Assembly: GCA_013314775.1 (NCBI GenBank)
Contig: JABUFB010000003.1
Span: forward strand, 42,622-106,621
Direction: 5' to 3'
Length of the DNA stretch: 64,000 nt
From: Armatimonadota bacterium
Lineage (GTDB): Bacteria > Armatimonadota > Zipacnadia > Zipacnadales > JABUFB01
The position numbers were made by a program, and so were the translations under genes. The notes under the pieces are model-generated. The model saw only the letters and a list, made by a program, of their open reading frames with translations. It ran no database searches and had not been told where the DNA came from. Positions within the stretch are counted from its first letter, which is position 1. Each line of letters begins with the position of its first letter. This document shows, in pieces, positions 50,319 through 58,760 of this stretch.

Positions 50319-51537
50319 GACCGGCCCTCCTCCAGAGGCTGGTTTCCAGGGGCAGGTCGCCCGTGATCCGGTAGACCCGGAAGCCGTGGGCTGCCAGACC
50401 GGCCAGCGTTCTTTCATACTCGGCCGGGTCAGCCTTGCTTCCCGGGAAGGTGTGGGCCGCAATAGCGAACCACGAAACGGGGTGCCCCAGCGCCCGCAGT
50501 CTCGCCGCGCAGGCGATCGCCTCGGGGCCGACCGAGGGAGAGATCACCGCCACGACAGATCCCGGCGGCAGCTGGTCCTCATGTGTGGAGACCACGTCGG
50601 CGAAAGAGTGCTCCCCGTCGGGGACGATCCTCGCCAGGGACTCGAGCAACAGCACCTGCTGCCGGGGATTGCCTGATACGATAACGCTGTGGTCTACCTT
50701 GCCCTGAGCGATGAGACCCACGTTTGAGCCTCTGCCCAGCGCCTCGTTCGCAAGGGAGGCCGCAAGGGTCGCGGCATACTCCACGGTGGCGATGTCCCCG
50801 GTCCCTGCGTGACTCGCGGCGGACAGGTCCACCGCGATCACACATTCATTGGCCTCGATCTGCTCCGTCTGCACCACAGTCAGCTTGTCGCGCTTGGCCG
50901 AGGATTTCCAGTTGATATGTCGCAGGTCGTCACCGGGGAGGTAGTCACGCAGGCTGAAGAACTCAAGGCTGGGGCCGATGACCCGGCGGGAGGCCTTGTG
51001 GGGGGTGCGTCCCGACAGGGCGCGCGGCCAGAGATTTGGGATGGGTATCGCACGGGGGTAGACGAGGACCTCAGCGGCACGCTCTCCCCTTCGCGTGAAG
51101 CGGTATAGACCCAGGTAGTCTGAAGCTTCGAGCACTGGCGGCCCGACCTTGAAAACCCCGCGTCGCCGTGCGAACAGGCTATAGGACATTCGCCGGTCGG
51201 ACTCCGCCGGCAGGTCAGCCACCAACACCTGTCCGCCTTCGGGACTCTCGAGCCCGTCGGGAAGTTGGTCTCGCACGACCACGAAAAACTGGCGAAGCCG
51301 CCCCTCATTGCGGACCGTCAGGTGCACACTGCCGCGTTCACCGGCGGTCATTACCGAACGCCCGTAGCGCTCCACGCGGATCTCCGCCAGCTTTCGCCGT
51401 CCGAGGGCATAAGAAACAGGACCAAGCAGCCCCAGTGCCGCGAACATGATGAACATCTGGTTCACGTGCAGCACAAAGGCCACGATGAACAGGAAAAGCG
51501 GGCCCCACAGGAGCGCCTGGCGTTTGCCGATGAGCAA
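50308..51537 (-). CDS. DUF58 protein of the MoxR operon
   Basis: 409 residues; TTG start one base after the MoxR stop. Two N-terminal membrane helices (about 8-45) lead into a beta-rich section with 'RRGVFKVGPPVLEASDYLGLYRF', then the family hallmark 'GPSLEFFSLRDYLPGDDLRHINWKSSAKRDKLTVVQTEQ' and a von-Willebrand-like part ('CVIAVDLSAAS'). DUF58 proteins accompany MoxR ATPases and transglutaminase-like proteins, probably as clients or chaperone adaptors in envelope assembly. The downstream gene overlaps it. Confidence 0.93.
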   Translation of the reverse strand: MLIGKRQALLWGPLFLFIVAFVLHVNQMFIMFAALGLLGPVSYALGRRKLAEIRVERYGRSVMTAGERGSVHLTVRNEGRLRQFFVVVRDQLPDGLESPEGGQVLVADLPAESDRRMSYSLFARRRGVFKVGPPVLEASDYLGLYRFTRRGERAAEVLVYPRAIPIPNLWPRALSGRTPHKASRRVIGPSLEFFSLRDYLPGDDLRHINWKSSAKRDKLTVVQTEQIEANECVIAVDLSAASHAGTGDIATVEYAATLAASLANEALGRGSNVGLIAQGKVDHSVIVSGNPRQQVLLLESLARIVPDGEHSFADVVSTHEDQLPPGSVVAVISPSVGPEAIACAARLRALGHPVSWFAIAAHTFPGSKADPAEYERTLAGLAAHGFRVYRITGDLPLETSLWRRAGRGG

Positions 51538-51538
51538 G

Positions 51539-52495
51539 CTACCTCACGCCCTCGCTGATAGGCACGGTTACGGAATCGAGGATCTCCAGCACGATGCGCT
51601 CGGAAGTCACGCCCTGGATGCGACGGTCAGGCTTGACTACCACGCGATGTGCCAACGCCGGCACAGCAACGCGCTTCACATCGTCCGGGATGATGTAGCT
51701 GCGCCCGGAGATTGCCGCGAGCGCCTGGGACAGGCGGACCAGCGCGATCGAACCGCGGGGGCTGGCGCCAAGCTCGACATCAGGATGGGTGCGGGTCTCG
51801 CCAACAATCTTGACCGCGTAATGTTTGAGAGAATCGTCCACCTCGATTTCGCGGACCGCTTCCTGAACGGCGGCAACGTCCTGCGTGGAGAGTACGGGGC
51901 TGAGACGCTCGATCGGGTGCACCAGCATCTGGCGCGAGAGCACGTCCACCTCTTCGTCATGACTCGGGTAGCCTATGCTGACCCGAGACATGAAGCGGTC
52001 AAGCTGGGCTTCGGGCAGGGAGAAAGTGCCCTCGTATTCAATGGGATTCTCGGTGGCGATGACAAAGAACGGCCGGGGCAGGTGGCGCGTCTGGCCGTCC
52101 GCGGTGACCTGGAACTCCTCCATCGCCTCGAGCAGCGCCGACTGTGACTTGGGCGTAGCGCGGTTGATCTCGTCGGCGAGAACAACGTTGGCGAAAATCG
52201 GGCCGTGCACGAATTCGAAGGCGCGCTCGTCCTGATTGTAGATCGAGACGCCGGTGATGTCCGCGGGGAGCAGGTCCGGAGTGAACTGGATGCGTTTGAA
52301 CTGGCCACCGATAGACCCCGCCAGAGCCCGGGCAAGCATGGTCTTGCCCACGCCGGGGATATCCTCGATGAGCATATGGCCGCCGGACAGCAGCGTGGCC
52401 ACGGATAGCTCAACGGCGCTACGCTTGCCGACGATCACCGTCTCTACATTCTCGATGAGGCGTTGCGTCAGCAGATTGAGTTCGTGATCGCTCAT
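51539..52495 (-). CDS. MoxR-family AAA+ ATPase
   Basis: 318 residues from ATG 52495, 8 nt after GAAGGG. Walker A 'IEDIPGVGKTMLARALA', Walker B 'ANVVLADEINRATPKSQSALLEAMEE', sensor 'FFVIATENPIEYEGTFSLPEAQLDRFM' and the C-terminal lid 'GASPRGSIALVRLSQALAA ... YIIPDDVKRVAVPALAHRV' give a full MoxR. MoxR ATPases act as chaperones for maturation of partner complexes; this one should act on the DUF58 and TgpA proteins encoded downstream in the same unit. Confidence 0.96.
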   Translation of the reverse strand: MSDHELNLLTQRLIENVETVIVGKRSAVELSVATLLSGGHMLIEDIPGVGKTMLARALAGSIGGQFKRIQFTPDLLPADITGVSIYNQDERAFEFVHGPIFANVVLADEINRATPKSQSALLEAMEEFQVTADGQTRHLPRPFFVIATENPIEYEGTFSLPEAQLDRFMSRVSIGYPSHDEEVDVLSRQMLVHPIERLSPVLSTQDVAAVQEAVREIEVDDSLKHYAVKIVGETRTHPDVELGASPRGSIALVRLSQALAAISGRSYIIPDDVKRVAVPALAHRVVVKPDRRIQGVTSERIVLEILDSVTVPISEGVR

Positions 52496-52676
52496 GGGAT
52501 TGCCCTTCGGTGAATTGGGGTCTTGACCAGAAAGAACACCGATCCGGGACGGAAGGTTCGCAGCGGGGTGAAACAGGCCGGGGGGCGCAGGCGCGACACC
52601 TGCCACCCTGGCGGTAACGTCCCTCCCCCTGCAGGCGCGGCACACCGGTCGAGCCGAGGCAACCTGGCCCAGGACG

Positions 52677-53669
52677 TCATTCCGCGGGCGCGAAAATGAG
52701 GGCGGCGGAATTCATGCAGTACCGCAGGCCCGTCGGTGGAGGTCCGTCCTGGAACACATGTCCCAGATGGGCCCCACATCGCGCGCAGAGCACTTCCGTG
52801 CGCTCCAGGCCGAGACTTGTGTCAGGCTGCTCATCAATCCGTGTCTCGGACAAAGGCGTGTAGAAGCTGGGCCACCCGGTGTCGGTGTCGAATTTTGCGG
52901 CCGAGAGAAACAGGGCGTTCCCGCAAGCCACGCAACTGTAAAGGCCGTCGGCTCTGTTTGCATGGTACTGGCCAGTGAAGGCCTCCTCGGTGCCCTTCTC
53001 GCGTGTGATGTGGTACTGCAGCGGCGTGAGGATCTCGCGCCATTCGGCATCGGAACGGGTGAGCCGCTCAGGCTCCCGCACCGCGCGGTACGCCACGATC
53101 CAATCGATCTCCAGGCGGAAGGGACCGGCTTGCTTGTCACTGATGAGGAAGCCGAAGGACTGGACGCGCGAGGCATCAAGAGGCGGCCTGTTGCGCAAGG
53201 TCACCCCGCGGAAAGTAGGGACCATGTACCGGAAGGGTACTTGAAGGGTGATCCATTCCTCGGGTCGAGTTGGGAAAGTGGCCTGGTATGTCGTCCCGTC
53301 GAACAGCGCGTCCTGACGCGCGGACAACTTGTAGGCCTTGCCATCACCCTTGACGCGGAGAAGAACTCCTTCGTTGCCGTCAAGGTCCAGGTCCTTCGGG
53401 GCTGACCTGACCGACGCGAAGCCCCCGTTGTTCTCCAGGGAAACATTCCCGGCAAAGACCGCCGTGGACTTGCCGGTGAAAGTAAAGGTGCTGTCCGATA
53501 CCCCACCCATAACGGTATCGTTGACAATCTGCCAGCGCGGCTCGTCCGTGGAGCCGTTGAACTGAAACACGGTTTTCCTTGTCATGGGCTCACCCGCACA
53601 ATCCCCGTCCACCGCGAACAGTCCCACCATAGCAAGAGCAGTCGCGACAAGATTCAGACGCCTCAACAT
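52677..53669 (-). CDS. Exported CIA30-MsrB fusion (peptide-methionine (R)-S-oxide reductase)
   Basis: 330 residues from ATG 53669, 6 nt after GGAGGAGGT. Signal peptide to about residue 24. Residues ~30-195 are a CIA30/NDUFAF1-like beta sandwich ('WQIVNDTVMGGVSDSTFTFT', 'ALFDGTTYQATFPTRPEEWITLQVPF', 'SFGFLISDKQAGPFRLEIDWI'). Residues ~205-330 are MsrB: 'CVACGNALF' and 'CARCGAHLGHVF' zinc Cys pairs, 'DTGWPSFY' and the catalytic Cys in 'GLRYCMNSAAL'. MsrB reduces Met-R-sulfoxide in proteins. Fusion to a CIA30 domain with export is unusual; repair of oxidised envelope proteins, including the Met-rich propellers encoded ~12 kb away, is inference. Confidence 0.9.
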   Translation of the reverse strand: MLRRLNLVATALAMVGLFAVDGDCAGEPMTRKTVFQFNGSTDEPRWQIVNDTVMGGVSDSTFTFTGKSTAVFAGNVSLENNGGFASVRSAPKDLDLDGNEGVLLRVKGDGKAYKLSARQDALFDGTTYQATFPTRPEEWITLQVPFRYMVPTFRGVTLRNRPPLDASRVQSFGFLISDKQAGPFRLEIDWIVAYRAVREPERLTRSDAEWREILTPLQYHITREKGTEEAFTGQYHANRADGLYSCVACGNALFLSAAKFDTDTGWPSFYTPLSETRIDEQPDTSLGLERTEVLCARCGAHLGHVFQDGPPPTGLRYCMNSAALIFAPAE

Positions 53670-53763
53670 CGACCGCACCTCCTCCGCAACTCCTGCAACT
53701 GAAACTATCGTCTGACCTTATCGTCTACCCGCTCTGCTTCCTGCCGAAACTCGGACTCTGGCG

Positions 53764-54816
53764 TTACGGGCTGCTCCTCCCCAGCCAGTCCAGCGGGTAC
53801 TTCCCATACTCGTAGAAGGCCGAATAGAGCGCTTCGATGTTCTCGAACGGCACTTCTTGACCGACCTCGCCGTGGAGCATCACCCCGCCATTGAACGTGC
53901 CGAAAGCCTCGATGGCCTCCTTTACCGCGTTCACCACATCATCGGGCGTGCCGAAAGGAATGACCCACTGGCGGTCGATGTCCGTGCGGATGCAGACGCG
54001 GCCACCGCAAATCTCGCCCACTCGCTTCGTATCCATGCACGAGTGCTGGGGGTTGAGCAGGGTGACACCGATCTCGATGAGGTCGTCAATGATCTCCAGT
54101 ATCCAGCCGTCTGTGTGGAACCAGACATGGACGCCGGCGTCTCGGGCCACTTCGAACATCTTCTTGTAGCGGGGTTTGAAGAACCGCCGCCACATGTCGG
54201 GGTGAATCAGCAGGGAATCCTGGGATCCCCAGTCGTCGCCGAACTGGATGCAATCCGCACCGGCCTTCACATATCGCTCGATGTGATACAGATTGCGCTC
54301 CACCATGCGGTCGGCCAGTTCGTTGACGCCCTCGTTGTCTTCGGCAAGGTCCATGTAGTAGTTGGCATTGCCGCGCATGTGCTGCATAAGCTGGAAGAAC
54401 CCGCAGCCGGAGCCCATGACGAACTCCTCGGGATGCCGCTGTTTGACCTGGGCCGCGAACTCCTCAAAATGCTCGTCCGGGGGAAGGGGAGGGAACTGGT
54501 AGGTCTTCCAGGCGTCCCAGTCGGGGATAGCGGGACGCAGCACCTCGCCCGATGTGTATCCGCGCAACCTGCGCCAGACGGTGCCCCACGCATCGGTCCA
54601 CTCCACGATATCGTTTTCAGTCTGGCCCTCCTCGCGCGGCGCATTGAGATTGGCCTTGATTGCAGCATTGCCGAAGTCATCGGGATACTTCTCAGTAAGG
54701 TCGATGAGCTTCTGCCCGTGCTTCCAAAGCGCACCGGGGAAGATGTAGTGCTGAATGGGGCAGCGGTCCGGCCCTGTGAACTCAATGGCGGCAAGGATTC
54801 GCTCGCGCGGGGTCAT
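53764..54816 (-). CDS. Uroporphyrinogen-decarboxylase-fold protein 1
   Basis: 350 residues; start MTPRERILAAIEF is typical of this family, with GGAG upstream. The UroD/MtaA-like barrel is recognisable ('PDRCPIQHYIFPGALW', 'AGADCIQFGDDWGSQDSLLIHPDMWRRFFKPRYKKMFEVARDAGVHVWFHTDGWI', 'NPQHSCMDTKRVGEICGGRVCIRTDIDRQWVIPFGTPDDV'). The zinc ligands of corrinoid methyltransferases (H-x-C...C) are replaced: the His is followed by T-D-G. It is therefore neither a clear HemE nor a clear MtaA and belongs to the large uncharacterised group common in environmental bacteria. Downstream of the glycosidase gene, 129 bp away. Confidence 0.85.
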   Translation of the reverse strand: MTPRERILAAIEFTGPDRCPIQHYIFPGALWKHGQKLIDLTEKYPDDFGNAAIKANLNAPREEGQTENDIVEWTDAWGTVWRRLRGYTSGEVLRPAIPDWDAWKTYQFPPLPPDEHFEEFAAQVKQRHPEEFVMGSGCGFFQLMQHMRGNANYYMDLAEDNEGVNELADRMVERNLYHIERYVKAGADCIQFGDDWGSQDSLLIHPDMWRRFFKPRYKKMFEVARDAGVHVWFHTDGWILEIIDDLIEIGVTLLNPQHSCMDTKRVGEICGGRVCIRTDIDRQWVIPFGTPDDVVNAVKEAIEAFGTFNGGVMLHGEVGQEVPFENIEALYSAFYEYGKYPLDWLGRSSP

Positions 54817-54945
54817 GGGATCGGGTTCTCCAGGAAAGTAAAGGTCCCTTCGCCCGCGCCCCGCAGGCTGGTCTCGCGGGGCACGGTTGGCGAAGGTCCA
54901 TTATTGGCCGCAGGCGGCAGGATGTCCTCTCCAGCAGTCGCCGAA

Positions 54946-56829
54946 CTACAGCGCCTCAACGGCCTCCAGTCCGGTGATGTAGATGACGCCCGGGCTGATC
55001 TCGACCTCAGTCTCGCCCTCATCCACGCGCAGGGTGACGGCGTTGCCCTGGTAATCGCAGGCTTCGAGATTGTTGCCGGTGATGCGCAGGCGCACGCGCT
55101 GTGCTCCCTCAGCGCGCCACAGGGCCACGGTGCGAGACTGGCCGGCATCGAAAACGTAGCCGTAGTTGCCCTCCCCAAGATCGAGCTTCTCGACGAACTT
55201 CCCCACGCCCAGGGCCTGCGTCATGACCTGGAATGAGCGGTAGGCGGGCTTGGGCGTGAGATCATTGCGGACGATGCCAAAACGATGCTCGTTGTAGGTC
55301 GCGTCATCGCCGCCATCGCGGAACTCATACCACATGACATGCTCCAGGCCCTCGCCGAGGGTGAGCATGTAGGCGCGGGGGAGATACAGGGCCTGAACGT
55401 CTTCGGTGACTCCGCTTCCCCCCGTGCTGAGAATCGTGCCCAGGAAGGCGCCCTTGAGGTCGCTGTCGTACAAGTACAGGGCCACAGGGTAACCAATGAG
55501 CTTATCGCCATTGTAGGCCGCGAGCAGGGGCACGAACTTGTCATTGCCCTGCAATCGGGCATCAGTGAGCCAGCGTGTACTCTTCACGTTGGGCGGCAGG
55601 ATGATGCCGGAATCTTCGGGCGCAAGCAGGCGCGTGTCACCGGCCTCCTCGGGCAGGCCCTCTTCGGTCCACCAGGCCTTCCAACCCACGTGCAACGGGC
55701 CCCGGGCCGCTTCCCCGGCATGGGGACCCTTCCACTCACCGTCCTCCTTGCGCTGGGCGTAGTAGAAAGGAACCCCACCGAGATGCGCAAGGAGCCCACC
55801 ATCCTTCACGTATGCCAGCATGGCCGGGAAATCATCCGCGGGATAGTGCTCGCCGGTGGGCATGACCACGACCTGCGTGTCCTTCGGGTCGATGTCCGGC
55901 AGCTCCTCCAGTCCTGCCAACCGGCTGGAAAAACCATCGAGCTTGTTGAGCGCCTCGTTCACCGCCGGCCCGAGCGTGCCGAAGCCGGGCACGCCGGGAG
56001 CGTGCAGCACGGCGACCTTGAAGGACTGGGTTTCGGGGAACCGCAGCCTTGCGGAGTAGCGGATGAGCTGGGCGAAGAAGGCCGGGTCTGCGGAAGGGGT
56101 GATGTGGGTGGGCCAGCCGAACTCGGTGATCCAAATGGGCTTGCGGCCGCCGAACTCCTCGAGCAGCGCCCAGGTCTTCTGCAAGTCGGTCGTGATCTGC
56201 GCCTGCTCCGGCACCTGCGGATAGCGGTACGGGTGAACGGCCATGACGTCGAAGTAGTCGTGGGCCCCAAGCTCGAAGGTCTTGCGGATGAAGTCGAAGG
56301 GAATGCCCGCGGTGCCGCCGTAGAGAACGACGAGGCTCGGGTCGATCTCCTTGATGGTCCTGTAGGTGGCCTTGAGCAAATCGGTGTACTGGGCAGGGTC
56401 GGGGCTGGGCTTCCAAAAGCCGATGTTCGGCTCGTTCCAGACTTCCCAATACCTGAGGTCGCTCTTGTAGCGGCTGACCACGGTGCGCACGTAGTCGCAC
56501 CAGTCCTCCAGGTGTTCGTGAGCGGGAAATGCCCAGTCCACGTTGTAGCACAGAATCGGGAGGATCGTGACGTTGTGCTTCTTCGAGGCGGCGACGATGG
56601 TATCGTACACCTCAAAGCGCCAGTCGTCATTGCTGCGCTCGAAATAGCCCCACGAGAAGTCGGCACGGGCGAAACGGATGCCCGCAGTGTCCATCATCGC
56701 AAGCTGGGCATCGTGGTCGCGATGTTCGTTGCCTGCGTGGAGGTGGGAGCAGATGCCGAAGGGACTGATCTGCGCCAGGAGCGGCGAAACGACGGCCAGC
56801 AGAGAAGTGGCGAAGATTGTGCGGAGCAT
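54946..56829 (-). CDS. Exported clan-A glycoside hydrolase
   Basis: 627 residues from ATG 56829, 9 nt after GGAGG, with signal peptide MLRTIFATSLLAVVSPLLA. TIM barrel (~25-330): 'FARADFSWGYFE', acid/base Glu in 'LRYWEVWNEPNIGFW', 'VMAVHPYRYP' and nucleophile Glu in 'PIWITEFGWPTH' define clan GH-A (GH5/GH39/GH51-like). From about 360, 'VVVMPTGEHYPADDFPAMLAYVKDGGLLAHLGG' is a glutamine-amidotransferase-like fold found in some glycosidases. A beta-sandwich follows at the end. A beta-glycosidase on extracellular polysaccharide is likely; substrate unknown. Confidence 0.87.
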   Translation of the reverse strand: MLRTIFATSLLAVVSPLLAQISPFGICSHLHAGNEHRDHDAQLAMMDTAGIRFARADFSWGYFERSNDDWRFEVYDTIVAASKKHNVTILPILCYNVDWAFPAHEHLEDWCDYVRTVVSRYKSDLRYWEVWNEPNIGFWKPSPDPAQYTDLLKATYRTIKEIDPSLVVLYGGTAGIPFDFIRKTFELGAHDYFDVMAVHPYRYPQVPEQAQITTDLQKTWALLEEFGGRKPIWITEFGWPTHITPSADPAFFAQLIRYSARLRFPETQSFKVAVLHAPGVPGFGTLGPAVNEALNKLDGFSSRLAGLEELPDIDPKDTQVVVMPTGEHYPADDFPAMLAYVKDGGLLAHLGGVPFYYAQRKEDGEWKGPHAGEAARGPLHVGWKAWWTEEGLPEEAGDTRLLAPEDSGIILPPNVKSTRWLTDARLQGNDKFVPLLAAYNGDKLIGYPVALYLYDSDLKGAFLGTILSTGGSGVTEDVQALYLPRAYMLTLGEGLEHVMWYEFRDGGDDATYNEHRFGIVRNDLTPKPAYRSFQVMTQALGVGKFVEKLDLGEGNYGYVFDAGQSRTVALWRAEGAQRVRLRITGNNLEACDYQGNAVTLRVDEGETEVEISPGVIYITGLEAVEAL

Positions 56830-56987
56830 GGGTAGGGCCTCCGTATCTTGGGTTGTGCACGCCGATATGATAAAGGTTCGCGCGACAAGGTGCAAAGGCA
56901 AGGGGCAGGATAGAGCAGGGCTTGCGGAGAAATGATGGAACGAAGGGGTGAGGAGTGCGCCTCAGCGCGAAAGGGAGGTGGCACGGC

Positions 56988-57086
56988 ATGGATACCTGGA
57001 TACCCCTGCTCGCAATCGGCGGCATCTTCCTGATATGGCTAATCTTGCAGTGGATCATCCTGCCGCGTCTTGGCCTGCCCACGTGA
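56988..57086 (+). CDS. 32-residue membrane peptide (UGA may be recoded)
   Basis: ATG 56988 stands 9 nt after AAGGGAGG, one of the best Shine-Dalgarnos in the window. The peptide MDTWIPLLAIGGIFLIWLIL... is a single membrane helix followed by 'PRLGLPT' and UGA. Read through that UGA the frame continues 20 codons with a charged tail (RIDSKPAAGPPDRDDEAGKR) to a second UGA at 57147. A 7-bp hairpin starts 15 nt after the first UGA. If selenocysteine were inserted it would give a 53-residue anchored protein. The conservative call is a 32-residue peptide co-transcribed with the UroD-fold gene that follows. Confidence 0.6.
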   Translation: MDTWIPLLAIGGIFLIWLILQWIILPRLGLPT

Positions 57087-57101
57087 CGGATCGACAGCAA
57101 A

Positions 57102-57120
57102 CCGGCGGCGGGACCGCCGG
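57102..57120 (+). other. Hairpin 15 nt after UGA (SECIS-like or attenuator)
   Basis: CCGGCGG / CCGCCGG with a 5-nt loop CGGGA; the loop lies 22 nt after the UGA of the small membrane ORF, inside the distance range of bacterial SECIS elements, with a G near the loop start. It has no T-run. It could equally be a transcriptional attenuator before the UroD-fold gene. Confidence 0.4.
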
Positions 57121-57199
57121 ACAGAGATGACGAAGCCGGGAAGCGCTGATCATGCTGGGCTGATGGACAGCCGCACAACCGCCAAAGGAGCCCTCACCA

Positions 57200-58228
57200 A
57201 TGACCCTCATCGAGAACATCCAGGCATGCGTGAACCTCGAGGTCCCGCGAGACCTGCCGGTTTTCGCGCTGTCCCAGGAGTTCGACGCCCACTATGCCGA
57301 CCTGCACTACGAAGAGTACATCCGTGATTCGGAGACCATTGTGGAGACCCAGCTCCTCGTGCGCGAGAGGTTCGGCTGGGACTGGTTCTGGCTGCACGTG
57401 GACGACACCTTGGAGTTCGAACCCCTTGGCGTGGAAGTGCAGGCAGGAGAAGACATCGTCCCGGCAGTGTGCGGCTTCCTGCCCTTCGACCGCGAGACAC
57501 TGTCGTCCCTGAAGGTGCCCGATGCCACGCGCGATGCCAGGCTGCCCATGCTGCTGGAGGCGATCCATGGGCTGCGATCCGCGGCTGGCGACAATGCCTG
57601 CGTCACCGGGCGGATCGGCGCGCCGTTCTCGGCGGTGACGCTCATCTTCGGCATGGCCGAGACCTACATGATGATGATGGATGACCCCCAGTTGGTGCGC
57701 GACGCCATGAAGTTCACCGAGGAACTCGCGCTCAGCGTGGGCCTTGCGCAGATCGAGGCCGGCGCCCACGCGCTCTGGCTGGGCGACTGCAATGCTTCCA
57801 CTCACCTCATGAGCCCGCAGCAGTATGAGGAATGGGCGCTTGAGCCGTGCCTGAGGGTAACACGGGCTTTCAAGGAAGCGGGCGCTTTCGTGTTCCTGCA
57901 CAACAGCGAGGAGAAACTGGAGGGTCTCAAGGCTCAAGCACTGACCGAGCCCTCAGTTCTGAGCATCGGGCCGGGGATGGACATGGCGAAGGCGAAACCG
58001 GAACTACCCGGCGTGGCGATCATGGGCAATGTGGACCCAATCGGGCTCCTGCAATTGGGGAGCGCCTCCCAGGTGGCGGCGGAGACGGACAGGCTTGTGA
58101 GACTTGCGGCTTCGGGTGGGATGATCCTCAATTCCGGCGAGTGCATCCCGCGCGAGGCCAAGGGGCCAAATCTGCACACGATGTACGACACTGCGAAGAA
58201 GGTCTGGAATATCGCCCATTCGCGGTGA
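57200..58228 (+). CDS. Uroporphyrinogen-decarboxylase-fold protein 2
   Basis: 342 residues; AAAGGAG 9 nt before the ATG. UroD/MtaA-like barrel: 'VTGRIGAPFSAVTLIFGMAETYMMMMDDPQLVRDAM', 'IEAGAHALWLGDCNASTHLMSPQQYEEWALEPCLRVTRAFKEAGAFVFLHNS', 'VAIMGNVDPIGLLQLGSASQVAAETDRLVRLAASGGMILNSGECIPREAKGPNL'. The last segment matches MtaA/CmuA methyltransferases better than the other copy, but the zinc motif after the His reads H-N-S instead of H-x-C. A single Cys occurs in 'SGECIP'. Methyl transfer with a corrinoid partner is possible but no corrinoid protein is in view. Ended by a hairpin. Confidence 0.87.
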   Translation: MTLIENIQACVNLEVPRDLPVFALSQEFDAHYADLHYEEYIRDSETIVETQLLVRERFGWDWFWLHVDDTLEFEPLGVEVQAGEDIVPAVCGFLPFDRETLSSLKVPDATRDARLPMLLEAIHGLRSAAGDNACVTGRIGAPFSAVTLIFGMAETYMMMMDDPQLVRDAMKFTEELALSVGLAQIEAGAHALWLGDCNASTHLMSPQQYEEWALEPCLRVTRAFKEAGAFVFLHNSEEKLEGLKAQALTEPSVLSIGPGMDMAKAKPELPGVAIMGNVDPIGLLQLGSASQVAAETDRLVRLAASGGMILNSGECIPREAKGPNLHTMYDTAKKVWNIAHSR

Positions 58229-58260
58229 ATAGTGAAGAGGACTGGCAGTGCGGTTCTGCG

Positions 58261-58279
58261 CCGGCGTTTCTGACGCCGG
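58261..58279 (+). terminator. Hairpin after UroD-fold gene
   Basis: CCGGCGT / ACGCCGG, 7 bp, loop TTCTG, 32 bp after the stop codon. No T-run follows, so it is a probable but weak terminator. Confidence 0.45.
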
Positions 58280-58352
58280 AGCAGTGTTCCCCGCTGAGAG
58301 CACACCAGGCAGGGCGCGGTGTGGGACCCGCACCCTGACCGGTAGAACACGC

Positions 58353-58658
58353 CTACGGTGCCACGATCGCATTCGCTCTACAGATGCCGGCTGCCTTGCG
58401 GATCACCGGAACCGGGTCCCCGGAGGGGTTCTTCACATACGCCTTGCGGGTGCGAGCATCCATTGCGAAGGTCTTGGTCGCGACCCGAACGCACTTGCCG
58501 CAGCCAGTACACTTGGCCGCGATGACTTTGGTCTTTGCCGTGGCCAACTGGTCGGCGCCGGCGATACTCCCTGCCCCAACCACGAGGGGAGCGGCGATGA
58601 CGAGCCGGCACAGGTCCCCGATGAACTCTCTTCTGTCTCGCGCTTTCTCGGTGTTCAT
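58353..58658 (-). CDS. Tat-exported single-cluster ferredoxin-like protein
   Basis: 101 residues from ATG 58658 (GGAGG 5 nt upstream). The N-terminus 'RDRREFIGDLCRLVIAAPLVVGAGSIAGA' has a twin-Arg motif and hydrophobic stretch, indicating Tat export or membrane anchoring of a folded cofactor protein. C-x2-C-x2-C ('CTGCGKC') and a distant Cys ('AGICRANAI') are the ligands of one [4Fe-4S] cluster. The usual fourth Cys-Pro of the first motif is absent (VRVATKTF), as in one-cluster ferredoxins. Periplasmic electron carrier; partner unknown. Lies 102 bp downstream of the TauE/SafE gene. Confidence 0.88.
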   Translation of the reverse strand: MNTEKARDRREFIGDLCRLVIAAPLVVGAGSIAGADQLATAKTKVIAAKCTGCGKCVRVATKTFAMDARTRKAYVKNPSGDPVPVIRKAAGICRANAIVAP

Positions 58659-58760
58659 GTTACCTCCACCTACCGTCGATGCATAACTATGCAATACATC
58701 AAGGTAGACGGTCAAGAGGGTCTTCGGGTTCGCAGGTATCCCAAAGGCGGCGCGGCAGGT

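Noticed and set aside
53764..54816. Genuine uroporphyrinogen decarboxylase (HemE)
   Set aside because: Catalytic and substrate motifs of HemE are not evident and no haem genes are near; only the fold family is claimed.
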